From assembly GCA_020073145.1 (NCBI GenBank), contig JAIQFS010000039.1, forward strand, positions 1 to 49,272: a DNA stretch of 49,272 nt, written 5' to 3'. Both the position numbers and the translations under genes were made by a program. Positions 33,507 to 43,554 of the stretch are shown here, in pieces. Origin of the DNA: Terriglobia bacterium (GTDB taxonomy: Bacteria > Acidobacteriota > Terriglobia > Bryobacterales > Bryobacteraceae). How positions within the stretch are numbered: position 1 is the first letter of the stretch; each line of letters begins with the position of its first letter. Below the pieces are notes generated by a model. The model saw only the letters and a list, made by a program, of their open reading frames with translations, was not told the origin of the DNA and made no database searches.

Positions 33507-34049
33507 GTGAGAGCACATTGGCTCATAGCAGCGGGTATGTTCGCGGCTTCGTGGCTGGCGCTGATGCCGGCGCGAGCGCAAGAAATCACCAAAGAAAACG
33601 TCGACGGCATCGTCAATCTCCGCCGGCTGGAGACTACGGTCGCTTGTTCGGGCGCGATCAAGCCCGACGCGCTGCCGAACATCAGGAAAATGGGCTTCGT
33701 TTCCGTCATCAATCTGCGGGAACCAGCCGAGCCCGGCGCGAACGTTGAGGAAGAAGGCGTGGCCGCCAAGGCCGCGGGCCTGCGATACTACAGCATCCCA
33801 TTCAATTCCAATTCGCCGGATCCCGCCGCCGCGGACAAGTTTCTCGACGCCATCACCGCGAAAGGCACGGAGCCGGCCTTCATCCATTGCGCGGGCGGCG
33901 GACGCGCCGCCACCATGTGGTTCATCAAGCGGATGGTCGTGGATCATTGGGACGCTGGCCGCGCCGCGAAGGAAGCCACCGACCTGGGAATGAACAGCCC
34001 CAAGCTCAAGCAGTTTGCGATCGATTACGTGCAGGCGCACAAGCGGTAG
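33507..34049 (+). CDS. Secreted DUF442/protein-tyrosine-phosphatase-like protein
   Basis: A 180-residue protein with a signal peptide ending near MPARA. The fold is that of the beta-lactamase-hydrolase-like (DUF442) phosphatases. The P-loop is FIHCAGGGRAA (His127, Cys128, Arg133), with Cys-x4-Arg as usual for this branch rather than Cys-x5-Arg. MGFVSVINLREPAEPG is the upstream strand. It starts at GTG 33507, six bases after a near-perfect GAGGAGG ribosome binding site. The export suggests action on periplasmic phosphoesters or a role in sulfur-related pathways. Confidence 0.85.
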   Translation: MRAHWLIAAGMFAASWLALMPARAQEITKENVDGIVNLRRLETTVACSGAIKPDALPNIRKMGFVSVINLREPAEPGANVEEEGVAAKAAGLRYYSIPFNSNSPDPAAADKFLDAITAKGTEPAFIHCAGGGRAATMWFIKRMVVDHWDAGRAAKEATDLGMNSPKLKQFAIDYVQAHKR

Positions 34050-34171
34050 CCTGCACAACGGCTCGCCCCGGCCGCTCGTCACCTGGGGGAGCGCCTGCAA
34101 GCGTCCCGTCGGCGGGCTGGCCGCTTACCGTCTCGGGGAGTCGACGCCGCGCGCAGTCCGCGATTCTTCGC

Positions 34172-36997
34172 TCACTGGAGCTTCGTGAATTCCGCCTTCG
34201 CTTGCTTGAGAATCGGGATGTCCGGGTCGGCGCCTTGCCAGGATGAAAGAAATTCCTGGTAGGCGGATCTGGCTTTGGTTTTGTCTCCGGCCAGTTCCAA
34301 TGCCCGTGCCAATTGCCGCCGAGCCGCGGCATCCACCGGATCACCCACTGCCAAGCCGGGGTGCGCCAACAGCCTGCTGAACTCAGACGCCGCTTGCTGG
34401 GGGTTGCCCATCGCCAGATACGCAAGGCCGCGGACATAGATCGAGTACATGTTGCCGTAGAAATGAATGAATGCGAGCGGAGGAATCCCAAATTCGTATT
34501 GCCGGTTCGCCTCCAGCAGATTGATGGCTTTGCCCGGGTCGTTTCTGTCCAGAGCCGCGAGGGCGCGCAGCGTCGGTACGTAGGTCGCCTGAACGTGGGT
34601 GTCTTCCGGGTATGCTTGATTGAGCTTGTCCGCGAGTGCTTCGGCCTTCGCCGCTTCGCCCGCCAACCCCAGAGCAAATCCGGCCGCATAGTCGACTTCG
34701 CGCCCTTCGAACGTCTTTAGCGCGATCTCTGCTGCTTTCCGCGCCGCATCTTTGTTCTCGAAAAGCGCGTTCCAGACAGCCGGCGCCGCCTCGAAGACTG
34801 CCATTCGCTCCGTCAGCCCGGCTTGACGGGCCATCTCAATGGCATTGCGGGAGTACCGTTCTGCCTCGTTCAGGTGGCCATCGCGCGCGGCGGCAAGAGC
34901 CTGAACCTGGGCAAGCATTAATTCGATTCCGCGATTTCCACGGCTCTCCGCCAAGGATCGCTCCATCCCCGACTTGTCCCGTTTCCACAGCGCGAGACGG
35001 TAACGGAAGGCCACCCCATCCGGCCCGTTCGTATGATGTGCCGCGGACACGGCGAATGCTTTTTCCGCCTCTTCAAATCGTCCCAGGCTAAAAAGGCCTT
35101 TTGCGCCATTGCTGTACGCAAAGGGCTGGTCGGGTTCCAGCTCGACAGACTTCGCCGACATCTCCACGACTTGCTCAAAACGTCCGGTGCCGTTGGCCGC
35201 GTAGCCTCCGGAGAGGCTGTATGCTTGGGGGTCGCGCGGATACGTCTGCCGCCACAGCGAAATGGATTGCCATGCTTTCTCGAGGTCCCCCGTAACATTG
35301 CGGTAGTAGGAATACTCGATGTTGAACTTTTCCGGCCCGCTGGCGCGCTCCCTTGCCTGATAGGCCCGGATGGCGCTCTGTCGCGAAAGAGCCATCTCAC
35401 CCTGACTGCTGTATTGGATTGCCAGCAAGCTCCATGCTGCTGCGAACTGCGGATCCAGTTCCGTGGCGCGCCGAAGCTGAGACGCGTGTGCTTCACCGCT
35501 TTCCTTGGTTGCCGCGGTGTAGGCCTTCAGCGCTTCGAGCGACGAAGTGGTTCCCTCCTCCAAAGGAACGTTATGTTCTCGAATCGCGGCCAGCGATTCG
35601 CCGGCACGGGCGCGAAACTTCCCTGCCATCTCGCCCAACGTTTTCAGAACCTGGTCTTTGCCGGAGGCCTCGGCTTGCTGGTTGTCCAGCGCCTCGCCGT
35701 TGACACAGCCTTCGGCGCCGAGACTCATGACATAGTGGCTGCCGAGGCTCGCGATCCCGCCCGTCAGCACGGCTCTCGCGCCCACGCGTTGGCAGACCTC
35801 CCGTGCGGTCTCCCCGGTCAGAGCAGACCCGGGCGGTTTGCTCATCAGTTTGAGCGTCGCGCGGATCTTCGGGTCGGGAATGAGGCTCAAGTACGGAGAC
35901 TGCTGCAACTGAGCAATCAGACCCTGCCGCAGCGTGTCGTCGAACACCGGATCGCCGGTCTTATTTTCGAAGTCGGCGAGAACAATCGTGTCCTTATCGG
36001 TGAGTTTCGGTGTGCGGTGAAGATAGAAGTACCCGCCCGCGACGAGAACCAGCGCGGCTAGGGCGCCAGTCGCAATGGCTTTCCAGTGCTGGACGGGCCG
36101 GTTGAGCGCACCGAGCGCGTGTTCCAACTCGGCAATGGCTTGCCACCGGCGTTCCGGTTCCTGTTCGAGGCAACGGGCGACGAGTTTTTCCAGTCTTCGG
36201 GAGGGAATGCGCCGCCCGGAGCCCGGGCGCGCCCCCGTCAACATCTCGTAGAGGACACAGCCGAACGCGTACAGATCCGTACGGGCGTCGGCCGGCTTGC
36301 CTTCGCGTTGCTCCGGGGCCATGTAGGCGGGAGTCCCCATGACGGCGTGCGAGGCGGTGAGGGTTTCGTCGCCGGGAGTTTTGGCGAGTCCGAAGTCGAG
36401 CACTTTCACGCCGGATTCGGAGAGCATGATGTTGCCCGGCTTCAAATCGCGGTGAACAATGCCCTTGGCGTGGGCGGCTGCGAGCGCACTGGCGATTTGC
36501 TGGGCGTACGGGAGAGTTTGCTCGATGGAGAGTTGGCCGCGTTTGAGGCGCGCGGCGAGCGTCTCGCCCTCCACCAGTTCCATCACCAGGTAGTTGGGGC
36601 CCACATCGTACAGCGTGCAGATGTGTGGATGATTCAGCGAGGAGATGGCTTTGGCCTCGCGTTCGAAACGGTCGCTGAACTGTTCGGGCGAGACTTTGAT
36701 GGCGACTTTACGCCCGAGCCGCGTGTCGATCGCGGTGAAGACCTGCCCCATCCCGCCTTGCCCGAGCGGAGCCTCTATCTGATAGGGTCCCAGCAGCGTG
36801 CCGGCGCCCACGGATGACGCCATCGTCTGAGTCAGGGAACTGGCTGGCTCGGCACTGGCGTCGCGCGCCAGGAGCGCTTCCACGCCGCTACGGATTTCCA
36901 GGCTGACCCCCGAGAGCAGCAGAATCCGGTCTTGGAGAGACCGGCCCCGTGCCGCCTGATACAGCGCTTCGATTTGCCGAAATTGTTCCGGTTCCAT
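34172..36997 (-). CDS. Membrane Ser/Thr protein kinase with TolB-like domain and TPR repeats
   Basis: A 941-residue sensor-type kinase. Residues 72-295 form a Hanks-type kinase with GQGGMGQV, Lys101, HRDLKPGNIM (Asp184), DFG (Asp201) and MAPEQREGKPADARTDLYAF. One membrane helix lies at about 306-327. The periplasmic part starts with a FlgO/TolB-like domain (DKDTIVLADFENKTGDPVFD) and is followed by 10 or more TPR-like helical repeats to the C-terminus. This layout is characteristic of Solibacter, which has many such kinases. The start MEPEQFRQIEALYQ is preferred. It is a single gene, divergent from the TIGR03437 gene. Confidence 0.93.
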   Translation of the reverse strand: MEPEQFRQIEALYQAARGRSLQDRILLLSGVSLEIRSGVEALLARDASAEPASSLTQTMASSVGAGTLLGPYQIEAPLGQGGMGQVFTAIDTRLGRKVAIKVSPEQFSDRFEREAKAISSLNHPHICTLYDVGPNYLVMELVEGETLAARLKRGQLSIEQTLPYAQQIASALAAAHAKGIVHRDLKPGNIMLSESGVKVLDFGLAKTPGDETLTASHAVMGTPAYMAPEQREGKPADARTDLYAFGCVLYEMLTGARPGSGRRIPSRRLEKLVARCLEQEPERRWQAIAELEHALGALNRPVQHWKAIATGALAALVLVAGGYFYLHRTPKLTDKDTIVLADFENKTGDPVFDDTLRQGLIAQLQQSPYLSLIPDPKIRATLKLMSKPPGSALTGETAREVCQRVGARAVLTGGIASLGSHYVMSLGAEGCVNGEALDNQQAEASGKDQVLKTLGEMAGKFRARAGESLAAIREHNVPLEEGTTSSLEALKAYTAATKESGEAHASQLRRATELDPQFAAAWSLLAIQYSSQGEMALSRQSAIRAYQARERASGPEKFNIEYSYYRNVTGDLEKAWQSISLWRQTYPRDPQAYSLSGGYAANGTGRFEQVVEMSAKSVELEPDQPFAYSNGAKGLFSLGRFEEAEKAFAVSAAHHTNGPDGVAFRYRLALWKRDKSGMERSLAESRGNRGIELMLAQVQALAAARDGHLNEAERYSRNAIEMARQAGLTERMAVFEAAPAVWNALFENKDAARKAAEIALKTFEGREVDYAAGFALGLAGEAAKAEALADKLNQAYPEDTHVQATYVPTLRALAALDRNDPGKAINLLEANRQYEFGIPPLAFIHFYGNMYSIYVRGLAYLAMGNPQQAASEFSRLLAHPGLAVGDPVDAAARRQLARALELAGDKTKARSAYQEFLSSWQGADPDIPILKQAKAEFTKLQ

Positions 36998-37024
36998 ACG
37001 CGCCTGCTCCGACCCGCCTCTCAA

Positions 37025-37318
37025 TAGTACTGCAGCGGGCCCGAGCGGGCTCGGCTCCGCCGTTTGGTGATGCGCCCGGCGTCACCCCCGGAATGATCCG
37101 TGGATAGGGCTCCTGCCGTTGTGGCGCGATCTGGATGGGGTAAACTGAGGGGATTCGTCCCATGCCGCACTCTGTCGGCGACAGCCTTTGGTGCTCTTTT
37201 CTCGCGTTGTCTCGTTCCGTTGAGGACTTCTCAAGTCGGGGCCAGGGAGACTCACTCTGAACCGGCCGGCCCGGCGCCCATCTGCGGCGCGCGGGAACTC
37301 GCCGCGGCGCGGTCATCG
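37025..37318. other. Divergent intergenic region between kinase and TIGR03437 gene
   Basis: About 294 bp. The frame of the downstream gene stays open upstream but shows no family similarity before the signal peptide. Both genes should have promoters here; I could not identify convincing boxes or repeats. Confidence 0.4.
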
Positions 37319-39262
37319 ATGAAACGGATGCGCCTCTGCCGTACCGCCGTCTGTCTTCTTCTCCTCGCTTGCGCCGCCCTCGCTCAAGTCAACCCCTGCC
37401 GGACTACCCAGCTTGTATCCACCCTCGGCGCGCCCCCCGTGCCCCAGGCTCCGATCGTCTACGACCCCCATCAAAGCGTCTGTTGGCTGGCCAACGCCGA
37501 CCTGGCAGGCGACTCAGCCATGCGAACGGCTCTCGGAGTCACGGGAGTCTACCCGAACGGTTCCATGGATTACGCCACCGCCCAAAAATGGGTCGCGGCT
37601 CTGAACGGCTATAACAACGGCGCGGGCTACCTGGGCCATCACGATTGGCAGTTTCCCGCGGCGCCTTTGGTGGACACCACGTGCGCGAATACCGGCCCGG
37701 GCGGCGGATCGTTCGGACCTCTGTGCGCCGGCAGCAGCCTCTCCAACCTCTATTCAGCCGGCTTAGGACTCACCTTCCCCGCCAGCGCCGTACCCGCTTT
37801 CGGAGCCACTGTATCCCCGCTCCACAACTTGAAGTCATCCTATTACTGGGCGCTGCAAAACGACGGCGGCCCCAGCGGCTCCGACAGCGGAGGCCAGGAG
37901 GTCTTTTCCTTCTCCGCGGGCATCCAGGGCGGCGTCACGACACAAGATAACTTCTTCTACACGCTTCCCATGATCCCCGGCGCGCTCGGAACACCCCCAT
38001 CCTGTTCCGCCGGCGGCCCCACCGTCATCCCCTACACGACGGGTCCCGCCGCCGGCAACGCAGTCTACGATTGCAACACCAGGTACACTTGGGCCGCCGA
38101 CGGGAATATGGCCGCCTCCAACGCCTATGGCGTCACCGGCAGCGTAACGATTCCCGCTTCCTTATCCCGCACGATTACCGCGCCCAAGATCAATAACGGC
38201 GCGATGTTGTTCGATACGGCGACGCAGTGGATGCAAGCCTTGAACAACAGCCAGTACCTGGGTTCCTCCGCCTGGCAGATTCCCGCCAGCGCCGCGGTTT
38301 TCAAGGATCTGTTCACTGACCTGAACCTGTCCCCGGGCGATAGCCGATTCATGGCGACAGGCGCTTCGGGACCGTTCCAGAATCTGCAGCCGTTCTACTA
38401 TTGGGGATGCCAGCGCGACCAATCCGGAACCTACCAGTCGCCCTGCACCGGCTATGCCCCCTCTGACCTACAGTGGACTTTCAATTTCGACGCAGGCTTT
38501 CAGCCGACCAGTGCCCTGGTCCAACATTTCTTTCTCATGGTGAATTACCCGGTGACCGCCGCGACCAACCCCCTGGTCTCGCTGGTGGCCAATGCGGCAG
38601 GCGAGGCGATCTCCATCGCACCCAACACTTGGGTCGAGATCAAAGGATCCGGCCTCGCGCCGCCCGGCGATTTCCGCGTCTGGCGGTCTTCCGACTTCGT
38701 CAACGGCACGATGCCCGTCCAGCTCGATGGCGTCAGCGTCACCGTGAATGGCCGGAGCGCCTATGTGTGCTACATCAGTCCCATGCAGATCGATGTTTTG
38801 ACGCCGGTTGACGCGTTACCCGCCGAAACGCAAATCGTGGTGTCGAACAACGGCGCCGCGAACGCGCCATTCACCGTCCTCGCCCAGCCGCTGTCGCCCT
38901 CTTTCTTTGTCTTCACCGATGGCATCCACGTGACAGCCACTCATCCCGATGGGATGCCGATCGGACCCGCCTCCCCGGCCAAACCCGGCGAAACAATCTC
39001 CGTTTATGCGAACGGCTTCGGAGCCACCTCAGTGCCGGTCGTCCCCGGTTCCTTCACGCAAGGCGGAACGCTGTCTCCGGCCCCGGCCATCACAGTTGCG
39101 GGCCGGAGTGCCACTGTGCCGTCCGCGGGGCTCGTCTCACCCGGGATTTTCCAGTTCAGTGTGATCGTACCGGACCCCGTCCCTCCAGGCGATCAGACCA
39201 TCAAAGCGAGCTACGGTGGCACGACCGCCCAGTCCGGCGTCCTCCTCACGATCCACCCGTGA
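37319..39262 (+). CDS. Secreted DUF1566-like protein with TIGR03437 C-terminal domain
   Basis: A 647-residue exported protein with a signal peptide (residues 1-22, ALAQ). Two DUF1566-like repeats follow, each with a TAQKWVAALN/TATQWMQALN helix and a trailing HDWQFP/SAWQIP strand. The last 230 residues are a TIGR03437-type domain (SIAPNTWVEIKGSGLAP, QLDGVSVTVNGRSAYV, SPMQIDVLTPVD). TIGR03437 is almost confined to Solibacter-like acidobacteria and is the best lineage marker here; it may anchor or sort surface proteins. The function of the whole is unknown. The start at 37319 places the signal at the N-terminus. Confidence 0.9.
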   Translation: MKRMRLCRTAVCLLLLACAALAQVNPCRTTQLVSTLGAPPVPQAPIVYDPHQSVCWLANADLAGDSAMRTALGVTGVYPNGSMDYATAQKWVAALNGYNNGAGYLGHHDWQFPAAPLVDTTCANTGPGGGSFGPLCAGSSLSNLYSAGLGLTFPASAVPAFGATVSPLHNLKSSYYWALQNDGGPSGSDSGGQEVFSFSAGIQGGVTTQDNFFYTLPMIPGALGTPPSCSAGGPTVIPYTTGPAAGNAVYDCNTRYTWAADGNMAASNAYGVTGSVTIPASLSRTITAPKINNGAMLFDTATQWMQALNNSQYLGSSAWQIPASAAVFKDLFTDLNLSPGDSRFMATGASGPFQNLQPFYYWGCQRDQSGTYQSPCTGYAPSDLQWTFNFDAGFQPTSALVQHFFLMVNYPVTAATNPLVSLVANAAGEAISIAPNTWVEIKGSGLAPPGDFRVWRSSDFVNGTMPVQLDGVSVTVNGRSAYVCYISPMQIDVLTPVDALPAETQIVVSNNGAANAPFTVLAQPLSPSFFVFTDGIHVTATHPDGMPIGPASPAKPGETISVYANGFGATSVPVVPGSFTQGGTLSPAPAITVAGRSATVPSAGLVSPGIFQFSVIVPDPVPPGDQTIKASYGGTTAQSGVLLTIHP

Positions 39263-39390
39263 CCTCGAACCCGATGGCTGGCCTTGCAGCCGTCGAGCTT
39301 GCGTGCTCGCGCTGGGAGCCGTGGTCCAAACCCTCGGCCGAATCGATATATACTTTCACAAGGCCAAATAGGCCAAGGAGTCAATCACCG

Positions 39391-40632
39391 ATGCGCCGTC
39401 TGTTGCTTCTTCCCGTGCTAGCCCTGAGCGTCGCCGCAGCCTCGCTGCCCAAAGCGTCGAAGCCCGAGGATCTCGGCCTCTCCAGCGAGCGCCTGCAGCG
39501 CATTCACCAGATGATCCAGCGCCACATGGATGCCGGCGACATCACGGGTGCAGTCACCCTGGTCGCGCGCCACGGTCAGCTCGCCTGGGTCGATGCCGCC
39601 GGCGTCCAGGATCTCGACACCAAACAGCCCATGACGCGCGCCTCCCTCTTCCGCATGGCCTCCATGACCAAGCCCGTCATCGGCACGGCCATGATGATGA
39701 TGATCGAGGAAGGCAAAGTTTCAGTCACCGACCCCGTCTCCAAATTCATCCCCGAATTCAAGAACATCAGGGTGGGCATCCTCCAAACGCCCGGCGGCCG
39801 TGGCCCCAACGCCCCCGCGCCCAAGTTTTACACCGTCCCTGCCGATCGGGAACTCATCGTCAAGGACCTCCTCACCCACACCTCAGGCCTGGTCGCCGGA
39901 CCCATGGGCCAGAGCGAAGCCGCCAAAATCCGCCGCAAGCCGGAGGAGACTCTCGCCGATTTCATCCCTCGTCTGGCCACCACGCCGCTGGAATTCCAGC
40001 CGGGCACGCGCTGGATGTACAGCGCCTCCGACGGTTTTGATCCTCTGGGCCGCATCATCGAGATCGCTTCCGGTCAGCCCCTCAACCTCTTCCTCAAACA
40101 GCGCATCTTCGATCCGCTCGATATGACCGACACGAGCCACTACCCCACCGATGCCCAGATGCCGCGCCTGGTGAGCGTTTACCAGAAACGAGACAACGGT
40201 TTGGTGAAAACACCGCTGGCGGCTTCGCTTTCGATGTCGAGCAAAGTGTACTTCGCCAGCGGCGGCGGCCTCGTGTCCACGGTCGACGACTACTCCCATT
40301 TCGCACAGATGCTCGCCAATGGCGGCGAATATAACGGCCATCGGCTGCTGAGTCCGCGAACTGTGAAATACATGGCTTCCGTACATATTCCATCCACGCT
40401 GCCGGGCCGCAGTCCGGGCGAGGGCTTCGGACTGACCGTTCGCGTGATCCAGGATGCCCTCGCTGGCGAAATCCGCATTTCCGACGGCAGCTTCGGCTGG
40501 AGCGGCGTCTACGGTACGCATTTCTGGGTCGATCCCAAAGAAGACATCATCGCCGTCCTGATGTGCCAGACCTCCATCCGCGAAATGCGCCCCGAGTTTG
40601 AAAACGCGGTGATGCAGGCGATCCTCAAATAG
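39391..40632 (+). CDS. Serine hydrolase, class C beta-lactamase fold
   Basis: A 413-residue exported serine hydrolase of the beta-lactamase/D-alanyl-D-alanine peptidase (S12) group. A signal peptide (residues 1-17) is followed by LGLSSERLQRIHQMIQRHMD. The nucleophile motif is MASMTKPV (Ser91-x-x-Lys94), and the second motif Tyr is in WMYSASDGFDPLG. Esterase-like activity on unknown substrates is more likely than antibiotic resistance. A TATACT box near 39349 could be its -10. The NTF2-like gene starts 13 bp downstream. Confidence 0.92.
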   Translation: MRRLLLLPVLALSVAAASLPKASKPEDLGLSSERLQRIHQMIQRHMDAGDITGAVTLVARHGQLAWVDAAGVQDLDTKQPMTRASLFRMASMTKPVIGTAMMMMIEEGKVSVTDPVSKFIPEFKNIRVGILQTPGGRGPNAPAPKFYTVPADRELIVKDLLTHTSGLVAGPMGQSEAAKIRRKPEETLADFIPRLATTPLEFQPGTRWMYSASDGFDPLGRIIEIASGQPLNLFLKQRIFDPLDMTDTSHYPTDAQMPRLVSVYQKRDNGLVKTPLAASLSMSSKVYFASGGGLVSTVDDYSHFAQMLANGGEYNGHRLLSPRTVKYMASVHIPSTLPGRSPGEGFGLTVRVIQDALAGEIRISDGSFGWSGVYGTHFWVDPKEDIIAVLMCQTSIREMRPEFENAVMQAILK

Positions 40633-40645
40633 CGCGGGAACAGCG

Positions 40646-41533
40646 ATGAACCACAAGACGATACTCGGATTGCTGCTGGGGGTGAGCCTGTGGGGCGTCA
40701 CCGCGAACGCGGCGGAATCCGCTATCACCTGCGACCGCGAATGTCTGCGCGGCCAGGTCACGCAGTTGCTCTATGCCTTTTTGAAGCACGACGTCAGCAA
40801 ACTGCCCGTAGCCGGCACGCTGCGGGTGACCGAAGACGCCGTCGAGAAGCCTCTCGCCAAAGTCGGTCTCGTCAGGACGGTGACGCGCCTCCGCGGCTTT
40901 CGCCAGGATATCGTCGACGAGCGCGCGGGCGTGGCCGGCGCCGACGTTGTCGTGGAGGAGAGCGGAGCGCCCGTGTTACTGGTGGTGCGGCTGAAGGTCG
41001 TCGCGGACAAGTTGACCGAGGTCGAACTGGTGGCCACGCGCAGCGCGGCGGAAGGGCTGATCTTCAACATCGACGGTCTGAGCGCACCCAGCGAAGCGAT
41101 GAATTACGCGCCGCGCCCCGCGCAGCTTTCGACCCGCGACGAGGCCATCCAGGCGGCCCTGCACTATCCGGCCGGACTCAACGCCGCCAAGACGTTCGCC
41201 GATGTGGACGCGCCATTTGCGGCGGACGCCTATCGCTACGAAAACGGCCAGGTGATGGCCGGTCCCGACTGCAAGTTCGCCCCCGGCTGCCAGAACATTT
41301 CGACACAATCGCTCGCAATCTTCACTCGCCTCGGTGATGTGCAAACGCGCGTCGTCGCCGTCGATGAGCGCATGGGCATCGTCTGGCTGCGCATGGCTTG
41401 GGGAGCGAGCAAGCGCGGCGGTGACCAGCTCACGGTGTGGGAATCGTTTAAGGTCTACGACGGCAAAATCCACGCTGTGGAAGCGTTCATGAGAATCCTT
41501 CCGGTGGAAAAGCGCAACGGAGGGTGGGAGTAG
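40646..41533 (+). CDS. Secreted NTF2-like protein of unknown function
   Basis: A 295-residue exported protein (signal peptide to about residue 23, ANAAES). It starts the mature part with ITCDRECLRGQVTQLLYAFL, a helix with two Cys typical of secreted DUF8021-like NTF2-fold proteins. The second half has another NTF2-like stretch (DEAIQAALHYPAGLNAAKTF and AVDERMGIVWLRMAWG). No catalytic residues can be named. It follows the serine hydrolase gene by 13 bp, so joint expression is likely. Confidence 0.75.
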   Translation: MNHKTILGLLLGVSLWGVTANAAESAITCDRECLRGQVTQLLYAFLKHDVSKLPVAGTLRVTEDAVEKPLAKVGLVRTVTRLRGFRQDIVDERAGVAGADVVVEESGAPVLLVVRLKVVADKLTEVELVATRSAAEGLIFNIDGLSAPSEAMNYAPRPAQLSTRDEAIQAALHYPAGLNAAKTFADVDAPFAADAYRYENGQVMAGPDCKFAPGCQNISTQSLAIFTRLGDVQTRVVAVDERMGIVWLRMAWGASKRGGDQLTVWESFKVYDGKIHAVEAFMRILPVEKRNGGWE

Positions 41534-41693
41534 CGCCTGCCCTGGTTCCTTCAGGAGAACAACGCTTATTCGAGCCGCATACCGCCGGTCATCATGGTCA
41601 ATGTGGGCCACTCGCCGGCCAACGAGGCAATGACTCTCCGGAGCCCGGCGAAACCTCTCCCGGCAAGGCCTGCGGGTTCGCTAGAATTCGGAT

Positions 41694-43115
41694 GTGTCCC
41701 GCGTCCTGATGGTTTCCTCCGAGGCTGCGCCTCTCGCCAAGACCGGCGGTCTGGCCGACGTGGTCGGCTCGCTGGCGCCCGCGCTGCGCTCCCTCGGCGA
41801 AGAAGTGGCGGTGGTGATTCCTCGCTACGGTTCCATTGACCTCAAAAGCCTCCGGCGCGTCTATGATCGCGCTCCCGTCTTTCTCGGCCTGACACCCTAT
41901 GACGTCTCGATTTACCAGGCCCCGGAAGCATACCCGCTGTACCTCGTCGATTGCCCGCCCCTCTACGCCCGTGGCGGACTCTATGGCGAGGGGGGCAAGG
42001 ACTATCCGGATAACCACATTCGCTTCGCCGTGCTGGCGCGCGCGGCCTTGGCGGTGGCCCGCTTCCTCTTTAAGACCGAGATCTTCCACTGCCACGACTG
42101 GCAGTCCGGCTTGGTCCCGGCATACCTGCGCACCACGTTCGCGTATGACCCCACCTTCCTCGGTGTCAAGACGCTGTTCACCATTCACAACCTGGGCTAT
42201 CAGGGCCTCTTTCCAAAGACCGCCCTCGCCGAAGCTGCGCTCGATGGAAGCCTGTATCGTCCCGACGGAATGGAGTTCTTTGGCAAGGTCAGCTACATCA
42301 AGGGCGGGATCGCCTTTGCGGATGCGCTCAACACGGTGAGCCCGGCCTACGCCCGTGAGATCCAGACGCCGGAATTCGGATTCGGGCTCGATGGCGCGTT
42401 GCAGGCTCGCTCCGGCGCTCTCACCGGAATCCTGAACGGCGTGGACTATCGCGCCTGGAATCCGGAGACCGACGCGTTGATCCCGGCCCGCTATTCCGCT
42501 CGCGATCTCAGCGGGAAACGGAAATGCAAAGAAAAGCTGCTGGAGGAGTTCGGACTGCCCCCTTCCGCCCTCGACCGTCCCCTGCTTGGAATTGTTTCGC
42601 GATTCACCCGGCAGAAGGGCATCGACTTGATCGCGGAGATCGCGGACCATCTCGTCACAGAAGACATTTACCTGGTGGCGCTGGGTACTGGCGATCCCGA
42701 AATCGAGGCCTTGGTCGGCAAACTAGCGGCTACGCATCCGGACCGCGTCGGGGTCCGCTTGTCCTTCGATAACCCCCTGGCCCATCGCATCGAGGCTGGC
42801 ACCGACATGTTCCTCATGCCCAGCCGCTACGAACCCAGCGGCTTGAACCAGATGTATAGCCTGAAATATGGGACCGTCCCGGTGGTTCGCGCTGCCGGGG
42901 GTTTGAATGATACCATCGAGGATGGCACGGGGTTCAAATTCGCGGAACACTCGGGGCCGGCTCTGCTGGCCGCCATCCGTGAGGCTGTTCGGACCTATTC
43001 TCAAGGTGAGGTCTGGAAGGCCATGATGCTTCGTGGGATGGAGAAGGATTTTTCCTGGAACCGGTCCGCCACCGCCTATGCGGGGTTATACCGGCGGCTG
43101 CTGGGGAGAGGCTGA
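41694..43115 (+). CDS. glgA: Glycogen synthase (ADP-glucose type)
   Basis: A 473-residue GT5 enzyme that extends alpha-1,4-glucan from ADP-glucose. It starts at GTG (MSRVLMVSSEAAPLAKTGGL), the N-terminal KTGGLADV being the donor-binding loop. IFHCHDWQSGLVPAYLRTTF, FTIHNLGYQGLFP, VSRFTRQKGIDLIAE and MPSRYEPSGLNQMYSLKYGT are classical. Length is normal. No other glycogen genes are adjacent. trxA follows 43 bp later and may share transcription. Confidence 0.96.
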   Translation: MSRVLMVSSEAAPLAKTGGLADVVGSLAPALRSLGEEVAVVIPRYGSIDLKSLRRVYDRAPVFLGLTPYDVSIYQAPEAYPLYLVDCPPLYARGGLYGEGGKDYPDNHIRFAVLARAALAVARFLFKTEIFHCHDWQSGLVPAYLRTTFAYDPTFLGVKTLFTIHNLGYQGLFPKTALAEAALDGSLYRPDGMEFFGKVSYIKGGIAFADALNTVSPAYAREIQTPEFGFGLDGALQARSGALTGILNGVDYRAWNPETDALIPARYSARDLSGKRKCKEKLLEEFGLPPSALDRPLLGIVSRFTRQKGIDLIAEIADHLVTEDIYLVALGTGDPEIEALVGKLAATHPDRVGVRLSFDNPLAHRIEAGTDMFLMPSRYEPSGLNQMYSLKYGTVPVVRAAGGLNDTIEDGTGFKFAEHSGPALLAAIREAVRTYSQGEVWKAMMLRGMEKDFSWNRSATAYAGLYRRLLGRG

Positions 43116-43158
43116 ATCCTTTGGCATCGCCGGGATTCTAATTGATCTAGGAGATGAG

Positions 43159-43497
43159 ATGGCAGGTCAGAACACATTAACCTTTACCGACGCCAGTTTC
43201 GACCAGGACGTGCTGCGGTCGGATGTCCCGGTTTTGGTGGATTTTTGGGCCGAATGGTGCGGCCCGTGCCGCCAGATGGGGCCGACCATCGACGTGGTTG
43301 CCAGCGAGTACGCCGGCAAAGCCAAAGTCGGCAAGGTCGACGTCGATTCCAACCAGAACACCGCCATGCGTTACAACATTCGCGGCATTCCCACCCTGCT
43401 GCTGTTCAAAGGCGGCCAGGTGGTCGAGCAGCGAGTGGGCGCCATCGGCAAGGCCGACGTCCAGAAGATGCTCGAACCGCACCTCGTAGCTGTCTAA
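43159..43497 (+). CDS. trxA: Thioredoxin
   Basis: A 112-residue cytoplasmic thioredoxin with Cys34/Cys37 in FWAEWCGPCRQM, the NIRGIPTLLLFKGGQVVEQR cis-Pro segment and no signal peptide. The ribosome binding site AGGAG lies about eight bases before the ATG. It reduces protein disulfides and would feed DsbD. A strong terminator follows at 43555. Confidence 0.97.
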   Translation: MAGQNTLTFTDASFDQDVLRSDVPVLVDFWAEWCGPCRQMGPTIDVVASEYAGKAKVGKVDVDSNQNTAMRYNIRGIPTLLLFKGGQVVEQRVGAIGKADVQKMLEPHLVAV

Positions 43498-43554
43498 ACA
43501 CCGAAACGTAGCCGTCTAGTTTCGCCACCAAAAAACTGAGTCTGTGGATTGCGG

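Noticed and set aside
39391-40632. Antibiotic-resistance beta-lactamase
   Set aside because: The fold and SxxK are present, but the group is broad and mostly esterases or peptidases; nothing in the sequence supports antibiotic hydrolysis.
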